Assembly (NCBI RefSeq): GCF_016862635.1
Contig: NZ_BONI01000033.1
Coordinates: 31,123-95,122, forward strand
DNA length: 64,000 nucleotides
From: Catellatospora coxensis
GTDB lineage: Bacteria; Actinomycetota; Actinomycetes; Mycobacteriales; Micromonosporaceae
Direction: 5' to 3'
Part shown: piece after piece, positions 34,505 to 42,474 of the stretch
Position numbering within the stretch: the stretch's first letter is position 1
How the letters are laid out: each line of letters begins with the position of its first letter
The notes under the pieces: model-generated
Told to the model about the DNA's origin: nothing
The model's database searches: none
The model's input: the letters and a program-made list of their open reading frames with translations, nothing else
Position numbers and translations under genes: made by a program

Positions 34505-35125
34505 CTAGGCCTGGGCGGCGACGGCGCGCAGCTGGCCGAGGGTAGTGCGGAAACCCTTGCCCGCAGCGGCCGGGTCCTCGGCGAGCAGGCCGGTGACCGC
34601 CATCGCCTGCGAGCGGGTGGTCGCGACTGCGGCGTCGTCGGAGCCGGTCACGTCGAACACGCCGAAGTCACCGGTCAGCGTGCTGAACGTCGCCGCGGCC
34701 GTGGCGTCCTTGGCCAGGTAAAGGACGACCTTCTGGCCGGGCTCCAGCTTCGACATGTGCGCCATGTCGACGACCCGCCCGTTCAGGCCGGTGAGGGTGA
34801 TCCGATCGCCGGCCTTCGCGGCGGCTCCGTTCGCCGCGCGCAGCACCTCGTCGACCCGGAACCCGGCCGCCTCGACCTCGCCGCGTACTACGAGATCGGC
34901 GGTGGCGGTCAGCTCCTTCACCGTGGTGAAGCCCCGCAGCTTGGCGTTGACCGGCGGCGCGGCCTCGGTCGGCGCGGCGTCGCTCGGTGCGACGGCAGCC
35001 GTCGTCGGGGCGGCCGCCGGGGTGGCCGGGTCGGTGCTGCCGCAGGCGGCCAGCGCCGCCGCCGCGAGCAGCGCCGCGGTCCCCGCCAGGACGCGGGTGC
35101 GGTGGGGGTGCTCGATCCTTGCCAT
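34505..35125 (-). CDS. lipoprotein, paralogue of the sigma-coupled protein
   Basis: 206 residues. A lipoprotein signal ends in ALAACGS, followed by a Pro/Thr/Ala spacer and a domain of about 140 residues: TTVKELTATADLVVRGEV, LEPGQKVVLYLAKDA, TLTGDFGVFDV and TLGQLRAVAAQA. The same phrases, in the same order, occur in the C-terminal domain of the next gene upstream (35244-36038). The two are therefore tandem paralogues, one a free lipoprotein and the other a membrane-spanning partner of a sigma factor. They may be co-transcribed across a 118-base gap. Function unknown. Confidence 0.8.
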   Translation of the reverse strand: MARIEHPHRTRVLAGTAALLAAAALAACGSTDPATPAAAPTTAAVAPSDAAPTEAAPPVNAKLRGFTTVKELTATADLVVRGEVEAAGFRVDEVLRAANGAAAKAGDRITLTGLNGRVVDMAHMSKLEPGQKVVLYLAKDATAAATFSTLTGDFGVFDVTGSDDAAVATTRSQAMAVTGLLAEDPAAAGKGFRTTLGQLRAVAAQA

Positions 35126-35243
35126 GGAAACGCTCCTCAGCGTGTCGGCGCCGGCCCGGACGGTTCTCGCCCGGGTCGCGGCGCTGCTTACGCCATCTAT
35201 CTGTGCGCCGCCGTGATCGAGTTCCCGATTTCGGGCAAGAATC

Positions 35244-36038
35244 TCAGGCGCGTTCGCGGGCCAGCGCGCGCAGCTCCGCCAGCGTGGCGGTGAACCTGCG
35301 GTCGCGGGCGGTCGCGTCCTCCTCCCGCAGCCCCGACACCGACATGGCCGGCGAGCGCGCCGTGACGGCGTCGCCGACGACGTCGAACACGCCGAAGTCG
35401 CCGCTGAGCGTGGCATACGCGGGCACCGCCGCCTGCGGGTCGTCGGCGGCCAGGTAGAGCACGGTGTGCTGGCCGGCCTCCAGCCGGGACATGCCGATCG
35501 GCGGCGTCTCGGGCGCACGCACCGTGATCACGGCGGTCGCGGGCAGCCGGGGCAGCCGGTAGAGCACCTCGGCGACACCGAACACGGCCGTGCGGTCGGG
35601 TCCGGCCCCGTCGACGCTCAGCACCTCGCCGCGCACCACGAGATCGGCGGTGTCGGTGAGCTGGCGGACGGTGCCGTACGCCCGGATCTTCGCGACGACA
35701 CCGCCGCCGGTCGGTTCCGGCGTGGGCGTCGACGCGGCGGGCCCGGAGGCGGCGGGCGTCGGGATCGCCACCACCGGTTCGCGGCCGTTCGTCGCGACCA
35801 CCGCCGTGACCGTGCCCGCGACGGTGACCAGCGCGGCCGTCGCGAGCGCGGGCCGCAGCAGGCCCCGGCGGGGTGCCCGGGGGGCGGGCGCGGGGGCGTG
35901 CTCCGGCTCGGTGATCGCGGCGAGGAGGCGTGCGCGGTGCAGCTCGTGCCGGCCCGGGGGCAGCTCGAGGTGACCGGGGTCGGGCAGCAGCTCGGCGAGC
36001 TCCGCCCACTCGGACGGATCCAGCGGCGGGTGCTTCAC
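35244..36038 (-). CDS. putative anti-sigma-like membrane protein
   Basis: 264 residues from GTG 36038, overlapping the sigma factor stop by four bases (GTGA). The cytoplasmic N-terminus (LDPSEWAELAELLPDPGHLE, to about residue 75) precedes one transmembrane helix (ALATAALVTVAGTVTAVVA). The extracytoplasmic domain is shared with the lipoprotein at 34505: TVRQLTDTADLVVRGEV, LEAGQHTVLYLAADD and TLSGDFGVFDV. Genetic coupling to an ECF sigma gene and this topology suggest an anti-sigma or sensor role. No zinc-type HxxxCxxC motif is present, so it would be an unusual anti-sigma factor. Confidence 0.75.
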   Translation of the reverse strand: MKHPPLDPSEWAELAELLPDPGHLELPPGRHELHRARLLAAITEPEHAPAPAPRAPRRGLLRPALATAALVTVAGTVTAVVATNGREPVVAIPTPAASGPAASTPTPEPTGGGVVAKIRAYGTVRQLTDTADLVVRGEVLSVDGAGPDRTAVFGVAEVLYRLPRLPATAVITVRAPETPPIGMSRLEAGQHTVLYLAADDPQAAVPAYATLSGDFGVFDVVGDAVTARSPAMSVSGLREEDATARDRRFTATLAELRALARERA

Positions 36039-36658
36039 AGGTGGCCCTCCTCTGCCAGACGACGGGTGCTGTCCTTCATCTGTCCGGCAGGACCGGCCGG
36101 GTTCCGGGATGCGCGGGGTGTCTCGTCGACGAGCTTGCGCAGTTTCGTCCGGGCCCGGGACAGGCGCGAGCGCACCGTGCCGACCGGGATGCCCAGCGCC
36201 CGCGCCGCCGACTCGTAGTCCAGGCCCTCCCACAGGCACAGCGTGATCACCTCACGCTCGGGACGGCGCAGGGACGCCAGCGCGTCGATGGCGGCGGTGA
36301 TCCGGCCGCTGTCGTCGAGCCGCCCGGCCACCTCGTCGGCGTGGTCGGGGGCGGTGAACTCGGCCGCGTGCAGCGCCGACGCGGCCGCCCGGTAGCGGCG
36401 GTTGCTGCGGGTGTGGTTGCGCGCCTCGTTGGTGGCGATGCCGAGCAGCCACGGCCGCAGCGAGCCGCCCTCGTCGCCGATCCGGTCCCGGGAACGCCAG
36501 GCCTGCAGGTACGTGGCGGCCATGACGTCCTCGGCGGTGGACCAGTCGGCGGTGAGCCGGAACGCGTGGTTGTAGACCGACCGCGCGTACTGGTCGAACA
36601 GCTCGGCGAACGCGCCGGCATCACCCGCCCGGATCCGGGCGCGCAGACTCGACTCCAT
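36035..36658 (-). CDS. ECF-type RNA polymerase sigma factor
   Basis: 207 residues, ATG 36658. Region 2 is AFAELFDQYARSVYNHAFRL to VMAATYLQAWRSRDRI and LRPWLLGIATNEARNHTR; region 4 is ALASLRRPEREVITLCLWEG and YESAARALGIPVGTVRSRLS with the helix-turn-helix. Both regions are complete, so it should direct polymerase to its own set of promoters. The next gene overlaps its stop and encodes a membrane protein that probably restrains it. Target promoters are not identifiable here, although its own upstream region would be the first place to look. Confidence 0.93.
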   Translation of the reverse strand: MESSLRARIRAGDAGAFAELFDQYARSVYNHAFRLTADWSTAEDVMAATYLQAWRSRDRIGDEGGSLRPWLLGIATNEARNHTRSNRRYRAAASALHAAEFTAPDHADEVAGRLDDSGRITAAIDALASLRRPEREVITLCLWEGLDYESAARALGIPVGTVRSRLSRARTKLRKLVDETPRASRNPAGPAGQMKDSTRRLAEEGHL

Positions 36659-36771
36659 GACCACTTCTCTGTCCGGCGAACCACGCCAGTTCCTGTGATC
36701 CAGGCCACCGAGCCCGCCCCGTATGGTGCTCACCGACCATATCCATCTGCGGTCCCGGGCCGCCAACGGGC

Positions 36772-36815
36772 GAAGATCGCTGTTGCTGGTCAGCTGTCCC
36801 GAACCAGCGATCTTC
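36772..36815. repeat. intergenic palindromic element, 11-base arms
   Basis: GAAGATCGCTG (36772-36782) pairs perfectly with CAGCGATCTTC (36805-36815) around a 22-base centre. It lies between the sigma factor start and the P450 stop, so it could also serve as the P450 terminator. Confidence 0.75.
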
Positions 36816-36841
36816 ACTTCGACGAACACGACGCTCCTCCG

Positions 36842-38092
36842 CTATCCCAGCATGACCGGAAGGCGTTCCAGGCCCCGCATCACCCGCGACGGTCGCCACG
36901 TCAGGTCCTCGACGCGGAACGCGAGGCTGATCCGCGGGCAGCGCGCCAGCAGCAGGCCGAAGGCGACCCGGGCCTCCATCCGGGCCAGCGCCGCGCCGAT
37001 GCAGAAGTGCGGTCCGCGGCCGAAGGCCAGGTGGTCGTTGGGCTGCCGGGCGAGGTCGAGGCGGTCGGGCTCGGCGAACCAGGCCGCGTCACGGTTGGCC
37101 GAGCCGATGAGCAGGCTGACGATCGCGCCTGCGGGGATCACGCCGCCGGTCAGCTCGACCGGCGCCGTGCTGACCCGGAAGGTCGCGTCGCGCACGGGCG
37201 AGTCGTAGCGCAGCAGCTCCTCGATCGTGCTCGGCATCAGGTCGGGCTCCTCCCGCAGCCGCAGGAGTTCGCCAGGGTGGCGCAGCAGCGCGAGCATGCC
37301 GTTGCCGATGAGGTTGACCGTGGTGTCGTGCCCCACGAGCAGCAGCAGGTACGCGGTGCCGATCAGCTCCTCCTCACCGAGGTGGTCGCTGCCGTCGTGC
37401 GCGGCGACCAGCGCGCCGAGCAGGTCGGCCTCGGCGACGCCCGCGGCGGCGTGCGCGCGCTTGTGGGCGACCAGCGCGAGCAGGTACTCGCGCAGTTCCC
37501 GCTCCTGCACCGCCCGGCGCGCGGCGTCGGCCGACGGGATCACGGTCGCGGCGAGGATCTGCCTGGTACGTGCGGTGTTCAGCGCGTCGGGGACGCCGAG
37601 GATCGTGCAGATCAGGTTGAAGGTCAGCGGCATCGCGAACTCTTCGATCAGGTCGACCACGCCGAACTCGGGCAGCCTGGCGAGCAGGTCCTGCGCCGTT
37701 CGCGTGATCAGCGGCTCCAGCGCGGCGACCCGGCGCGGGATGAACGCCGCATTCACCAGGCGGCGCAGGCGGGTGTGCTCGGGCGGGTCGGCGTGCACGA
37801 GGTGCCGGTTCAGGCCCGCCGGGCCGGGAACGTAGGCGGGCACCAGCTCGGGGCGCTTGCTGAGCCGGGCGTCGGACAGCAGCGCCCGGACGTCGGCGTG
37901 ACTCGCCACATGCCACACCGACAGGCCGCTGCGCTTGCGCTCGTGCAGCACGGGCGCATTCCGGCGCAGCCACGCGAAGAAGGGGTACGGGTCGCTGTTG
38001 CGATCACGCAGCAGCTCCGGGGGTACGTCGTCCAGCGAGGTCCACGGTCCCGCCGCGAACTGCACGTCGGCGTCCCCTGGCGGCATACCCAT
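36842..38092 (-). CDS. cytochrome P450
   Basis: 416 residues. The heme-binding loop is AFGRGPHFCIGAALARME with the Cys thiolate. The I-helix is LLLLVGHDTTVNLIGNGM with the conserved Asp-Thr pair, and the K-helix EELLRYDS has E-x-x-R. The N-terminus (DPYPFFAWLRRNAPV) and LSKRPELVP are typical of bacterial class I P450s (CYP105/107-like). ATG 38092 was chosen; a further ATG lies six bases on. No ferredoxin or reductase gene is adjacent, so it must borrow electrons from elsewhere. Oxidised substrate unknown. Confidence 0.94.
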   Translation of the reverse strand: MGMPPGDADVQFAAGPWTSLDDVPPELLRDRNSDPYPFFAWLRRNAPVLHERKRSGLSVWHVASHADVRALLSDARLSKRPELVPAYVPGPAGLNRHLVHADPPEHTRLRRLVNAAFIPRRVAALEPLITRTAQDLLARLPEFGVVDLIEEFAMPLTFNLICTILGVPDALNTARTRQILAATVIPSADAARRAVQERELREYLLALVAHKRAHAAAGVAEADLLGALVAAHDGSDHLGEEELIGTAYLLLLVGHDTTVNLIGNGMLALLRHPGELLRLREEPDLMPSTIEELLRYDSPVRDATFRVSTAPVELTGGVIPAGAIVSLLIGSANRDAAWFAEPDRLDLARQPNDHLAFGRGPHFCIGAALARMEARVAFGLLLARCPRISLAFRVEDLTWRPSRVMRGLERLPVMLG

Positions 38093-38220
38093 ACGTTCCC
38101 CACTCAGATCGCAAGCCCCTGACCAGCACAAACTTGGCGATCTTATACGAAACGGACACAACCCCTGCAAGCCGCCACCCCGCCACCCCGCCCGCCCGTG
38201 CGCGCCCCGCCGCCCGTGCG

Positions 38221-38281
38221 GCAACTCTTAAAAACTCGCGCCCTCGGACACGTTCCGAGGGCGCGAGTTTTTGAGAGTTGC
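38221..38281. repeat. palindromic element, 28-base arms (GCAACTCTTAAA family)
   Basis: The arms 38221-38248 and 38254-38281 are complementary over 28 bases with one mismatch and a 5-base loop. The left arm begins GCAACTCTTAAAAACTCGCG, almost the same as the element at 60739-60804. It may terminate the upstream minus-strand gene whose stop is at 38305. Confidence 0.9.
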
Positions 38282-38304
38282 GCCAGGCGGTGGCGGCGGG
38301 TGGG

Positions 38305-39042
38305 TCAGGCGCGGCGTTCGATCTGGGCGCGGACGCGGGGGAAGGCCGCCTTGGCTTCGTTCTGGTCGTAGTCCCAGAGCATGACCATGCCGATGCTGCC
38401 GCTGTCGGCCCACGCGCACATGTAGACGCTGCCGAGGACCTCCTGGTGACCGCACTTCGCCGCGCCGCCGAACGAGCCGGTGGACACGGAGAAGAAGCCG
38501 GCGAACCCGTCGTCGGCCATGTTCTGGGTCAGCCACTGCATCTCGGTGGCCGGCGACTTGAGCCGGGTCGAGGTCGCCGCGTAGAAGGCGATCTTCTTCC
38601 CGCCAGCCGACTCGGCGTCGCCGTACGCCCCGGACACCCACTTGGCCTGCACGTATCGCTGCTTGAGCTCCGTGGGCACCGGACCGACGCTCTCGGTCGA
38701 CTTGGCGATGCCGTCAAGCGTCGACGGCACGCGCAGCGTGATCCTCACCGGGACCTTGGTAGGCGACTTCGACGGCGACGGCTGTACCGAGGGCTGAGCC
38801 GACGGGGACGGGGTCGGCGACGCCGAAGGCAGCTCGGACGGGGTCGGCGCGGCCGACGCCTCCGACGTGCTCCACGCGGCCGGCTCGGTGGCGGCCGGGG
38901 TCTCCTCGTCGCCGCCGGACGCGAACCAGACCGCGCCCGCGCCGACCGCCAGGACCGCGACCAGCGCCGACACCGCCCACACCGCGCGCCGGGGCCTGCC
39001 CACCGGCGGCACGGCCTCGACGCCGTCCGAGTGTTCCTGCAT
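38305..39042 (-). CDS. membrane-anchored hypothetical protein
   Basis: About 245 residues from ATG 39042 (in-frame starts at 39075 and 39096 are alternatives). A short cytoplasmic tail and one transmembrane helix (AVWAVSALVAVLAVGAGAVWF) are followed by a long Ser/Pro/Thr linker (TPSPSAQPSVQPSPSKSPTK). The extracytoplasmic domain, about 130 residues, contains YVQAKWVSGAYGDAESAGGK and CGHQEVLGSVYMCAWADSG, with a probable disulfide. The layout is common in actinobacterial surface proteins. No function is assigned. Confidence 0.78.
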   Translation of the reverse strand: MQEHSDGVEAVPPVGRPRRAVWAVSALVAVLAVGAGAVWFASGGDEETPAATEPAAWSTSEASAAPTPSELPSASPTPSPSAQPSVQPSPSKSPTKVPVRITLRVPSTLDGIAKSTESVGPVPTELKQRYVQAKWVSGAYGDAESAGGKKIAFYAATSTRLKSPATEMQWLTQNMADDGFAGFFSVSTGSFGGAAKCGHQEVLGSVYMCAWADSGSIGMVMLWDYDQNEAKAAFPRVRAQIERRA

Positions 39043-39587
39043 GTGCCCGTTCCCCGCATTCTCCTCGATGTGCACCGGCCGACCCCCGGTGATCACGTGG
39101 TCGGCCCACAGAAGCTAGGGCACGAAGGCGGGCCGCCGACACCCACGAACGGCCGGAGATCCGCTTCGTACGCACACCCGGCCGCCGGGATCGACCGTCG
39201 ATAAAGTTTCGGGAAGATGACGGACAACCCTTGTGAGCGTTCGCCTGACGCCCTAACCTCAGATCCACGGCGCGCCCGGGATCGTCGAACACCGATCTCA
39301 GGGCAGGGTTGGGAAACACCGCAGCCACCCAGCGACGTGGCACCGGCGCAACGCCCGTTCACCACCGCAGGCTCCGATCCCTGCGGCAACCGTCCATCTT
39401 CGACGACGCCGCACCCTGGCCACGAATGTTAGCGCTAACAAGGAATAGATCGCCGAAACCGCCTCAAAACAACGACTCTCTCCGCAATCAGGACCGATGC
39501 CGACGGCATCGGCCCCGATGACACCTGTGCCCGCACCCGGCAGCCGCCCGGCGGCCCGCGGGTGCCCGCTCCCCCGGAAGGATCCCC
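39043..39587. other. intergenic region before GH43 cluster
   Basis: 545 bases without a supported gene. It carries the promoter side of the membrane-anchored protein gene and, at 39427-39440, a LacI-type operator for the glycoside hydrolase cluster. Short frames here lack codon bias. Confidence 0.5.
39427..39440. promoter_or_regulatory. LacI-family operator
   Basis: TGTTAGCGCTAACA is a perfect 14-base palindrome with the central CG typical of LacI-family operators; GTTAGCGCTAAC-like sites control arabinose and xylose utilisation genes in actinobacteria. It lies 148 bases before the first GH43 gene in an AT-richer patch. No lacI gene is in the window. Confidence 0.75.
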
Positions 39588-40985
39588 ATGACCACCAGAC
39601 GCGAGCTGCTGACCGGCCTGCTGTCCACGGCCGCGGCCACCGCGGCCGGCGGGCTGACCATCGCCGCCACCGGCTCCCCTGCCCACGCCGCCGGGCCGCT
39701 GACCGGCTACGTGATGGGCTACTTCACCGAGTCGCCCAACCGGCTGGCCAACAACTACGGCCTGCACCTGGCCGTCAGCACCGACGGCCTGAACTGGACC
39801 CCGCTCAACCAGAACAACGCCGTGGCCACGCCCACCGCCGGCACCGGCGGCCTGCGCGACCCGTTCATCCTGCGCAAACGCGACGACACGTTCGTGGTGC
39901 TCGCCACCGACCTGACCGGCACCGACTTCACCCAGCCGAACCAGTACATCCACGTCTGGGACTCGGTCGACCTGCGCAGCTTCACCGGCTACCGGCGGGT
40001 GCGGATGCACACCATGAACACGCACACCTGGGCGCCGGAGGCGTTCTGGGACAGCGCCCGCGGCCAGTACGGCATCGTCTACTCCGCGCACAACGGCACC
40101 CGCGACGTGTTCATGGTCAATTACACCAGCGACTTCGTGAACGTCGGCTCCGCGCAGCTGTTCTTCGACCCCGGCTTCAACGTCCTGGACGCCACGTTCC
40201 ACCTGGGCAGCGGCGTGAACTACCTGTACTACAAGAACATGGCCGACGGCCGGCTCTACGGCGCCCGGTCGAGCACGCTCAACCCGAACAGCTTCAGCAC
40301 GTACACCAGCGGCGTGGTCAGCGGCGGCATCGAGGCCCCGATCGTGGTCAAGGCCAACGACCGCAACGAGTGGTGGCTGTGGGGCGACTCCTACAGCCCC
40401 GTCAACGGCGAGTTCTACGTCTGGCGCAGCGGCGACGTCAACGCCAACGCGTGGACCGCGCTGGACAAGGCCGCGTACACCCAGCCGCTCAACGCCAAGC
40501 ACGCCACCATCGCGGCGATCACCGCCACCGAGCACGCCAACCTGCTTTCCCGCTGGGGCGCGCCGGCCTGGAACCGGCTCAAGTCGTACAACTTCCCGGA
40601 CCGGCTGATCCGACACGCCAACCGGGTCGGGCGCATCGACCCGTACCCGTTCGACCCGTACGCCGACAGCCAGTGGCGGCTGCGGCCGGGCCTGGCCAAC
40701 TCGGCCGGGGTGTCGTTCGAGTCGGTCAACTACCCCGGCAACTACCTGCGCCACAGCGGTTACGTGGTCGGTCTGGCCGCCAACGACGGCACGGCGCAGT
40801 TCGCCGCCGACGCGACCTTCACTCGCACCGCGGGCCTGGCCAACAGCGGCTGGGCCTCGTTCCGCTCGCACAACTTCCCCGACCGCTACCTGCGCCACAG
40901 CAACTACCTGCTGCGCATCGACGTACTCGGCTCCGGCTCGCCCGCCGCCGACCGGGCCGACGCCACCTTCCAGCTCGGTTACTGA
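39588..40985 (+). CDS. Tat-exported GH43-type glycosidase with AbfB domain
   Basis: 465 residues. The N-terminus is a Tat-type signal (TTRRELLTGLLSTAAA to AHAA). The catalytic five-bladed propeller covers residues 35-325, with GGLRDPFILRKRDDTF, THTWAPEAFWDSARGQYGIV and GGIEAPIVVKAND as likely acidic sites. The last 135 residues have two or three repeats of the SYNFPDRLIRHANRVGRID / YPGNYLRHSGY kind, the AbfB (CBM42) fold that binds arabinofuranose side chains. It probably releases arabinose from plant arabinan or arabinoxylan outside the cell. First gene of a three-gene set behind a LacI operator. Confidence 0.88.
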   Translation: MTTRRELLTGLLSTAAATAAGGLTIAATGSPAHAAGPLTGYVMGYFTESPNRLANNYGLHLAVSTDGLNWTPLNQNNAVATPTAGTGGLRDPFILRKRDDTFVVLATDLTGTDFTQPNQYIHVWDSVDLRSFTGYRRVRMHTMNTHTWAPEAFWDSARGQYGIVYSAHNGTRDVFMVNYTSDFVNVGSAQLFFDPGFNVLDATFHLGSGVNYLYYKNMADGRLYGARSSTLNPNSFSTYTSGVVSGGIEAPIVVKANDRNEWWLWGDSYSPVNGEFYVWRSGDVNANAWTALDKAAYTQPLNAKHATIAAITATEHANLLSRWGAPAWNRLKSYNFPDRLIRHANRVGRIDPYPFDPYADSQWRLRPGLANSAGVSFESVNYPGNYLRHSGYVVGLAANDGTAQFAADATFTRTAGLANSGWASFRSHNFPDRYLRHSNYLLRIDVLGSGSPAADRADATFQLGY

Positions 40986-40997
40986 GAGGACCAGGAC

Positions 40998-42461
40998 ATG
41001 TCCCCGCTTCCCGCAGCAGCCGCGCCGCGGCGCTGGTGGCGGCTCGCCGCGATGACGGTGCTGTGCGCGCTCGCCGCGACCGGCCTGCACGCGTCCGCCG
41101 CCTCGGCATCGCCCGCGGTCAGCTACACCAACCCGCTGGTCAACCAGCGCGCCGACGCCCAGATCTACAAGCACACCGACGGCTACTACTACTTCACCGC
41201 GACGGTGCCCGAGTACGACCGCATCGTCCTGCGCCGGGCCACCACGCTGCAGGGCCTGTCCAGCGCCCCGGAGACGGTGATCTGGCGCAAGCACAGCAGC
41301 GGCATCATGGGCGCGCACATCTGGGCCCCGGAGATCCACTTCATCGACGGCAGGTGGTACGTCTACTTCGCCGCCGGGGCGACCAACGACGTCTGGGCGA
41401 TCCGGATGTACGTCCTGGAGGGCACCGGCGCGAACCCGCTGACCGCGAGCTGGACCGAGAAGGGCCAGATCCGCACCCCGTGGGAGACGTTCTCCCTGGA
41501 CGCGTCGACCTTCGTGGCGAGCGGCGTCCGCTACCTGATCTGGGCGCAGGCCGAGCCCGGCATCGCCACCAACACCAACCTCTACATCGCGCGGCTGGCC
41601 AACCCGTGGACGATCACCGGCGCGACCACCCGGCTGACGATACCCACGCTGGCCTGGGAGACCCGCGGCTACAAGGTGGCCGAGGGACCGACCGTCATCC
41701 AGCGCAACGGCAAGCTGTTCATGACGTACTCGGCCAGCGCCACCGACGCCAACTACTGCCTGGGCATGCTCACCGCGACGGCGGGCAGCAACCTGCTCAG
41801 CGCGTCGTCGTGGACCAAGTCGCAGAACCCGGTGTTCGCCAGCAACTCCGCCACCGGACAGTGGGGGCCGGGCCACAACTCGTTCACCGTGTCCGAGGAC
41901 GGGGCCAGCGACATCCTGGTCTACCACGACCGCAACTACCGCGACATCAGCGGCGACCCGCTCAACGACCCGAACCGGCGCACCCGGCTGCAGAAGCTGT
42001 ACTGGAACGCCGACGGCACCCCGAACTTCGGCGTCCCGATCCCCGACGGGGCACACCCGGTCCGGTTGAAGTCCTACAACTTCCCGGACCGCTTCGTGCG
42101 CCACTGGGAGTACCGGGCCCGGATCGACACCAACGTCACCAACCTGGCCGACTCGCAGTTCCGGATCGTCACCGGCCTCAACGGCGGCGGCAGCGTCTCG
42201 CTGGAGTCGACCAACTTCCCCGGCTACTTCCTGCGCCAGCGCAGCAACGGCGAGGCGTGGGTGGACCGCAACGACGGCACGGCGGCGTTCCGCGCCGACG
42301 CGAGCTTCTTCCAGCGCGCGGGCCTGGCGAGCTCGTCGGCGGTGTCGTTCGAGTCGCAGACCTACGCCGGCCGCTACCTGCGGCACAGCAACTACCTGCT
42401 GTACGTGCAGGCGGTCACCGACACCGTCGGGCGCGCCGACGCCACCTTCGTCCTCGAATGA
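40998..42461 (+). CDS. exported GH43 alpha-L-arabinofuranosidase-like enzyme with AbfB domain
   Basis: 487 residues with a Sec-type signal ending near ASASPA. GH43 signatures are VNQRADAQIYKHTDGYYY (catalytic base Asp), HIWAPEIHFIDGRWYVYFA, and KVAEGPTVIQRNGKLFMTYS (general acid Glu). The C-terminal 140 residues are an AbfB domain (SYNFPDRFVRHWEYRARID, FPGYFLRQRS, YAGRYLRHSNYLL). The layout matches exo-acting GH43_26 arabinofuranosidases. It starts 13 bases after the previous gene with GAGGACCAGGAC as ribosome binding site, so the cluster is an operon. Confidence 0.92.
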   Translation: MSPLPAAAAPRRWWRLAAMTVLCALAATGLHASAASASPAVSYTNPLVNQRADAQIYKHTDGYYYFTATVPEYDRIVLRRATTLQGLSSAPETVIWRKHSSGIMGAHIWAPEIHFIDGRWYVYFAAGATNDVWAIRMYVLEGTGANPLTASWTEKGQIRTPWETFSLDASTFVASGVRYLIWAQAEPGIATNTNLYIARLANPWTITGATTRLTIPTLAWETRGYKVAEGPTVIQRNGKLFMTYSASATDANYCLGMLTATAGSNLLSASSWTKSQNPVFASNSATGQWGPGHNSFTVSEDGASDILVYHDRNYRDISGDPLNDPNRRTRLQKLYWNADGTPNFGVPIPDGAHPVRLKSYNFPDRFVRHWEYRARIDTNVTNLADSQFRIVTGLNGGGSVSLESTNFPGYFLRQRSNGEAWVDRNDGTAAFRADASFFQRAGLASSSAVSFESQTYAGRYLRHSNYLLYVQAVTDTVGRADATFVLE

Positions 42462-42474
42462 CCTTGGAGTGACC

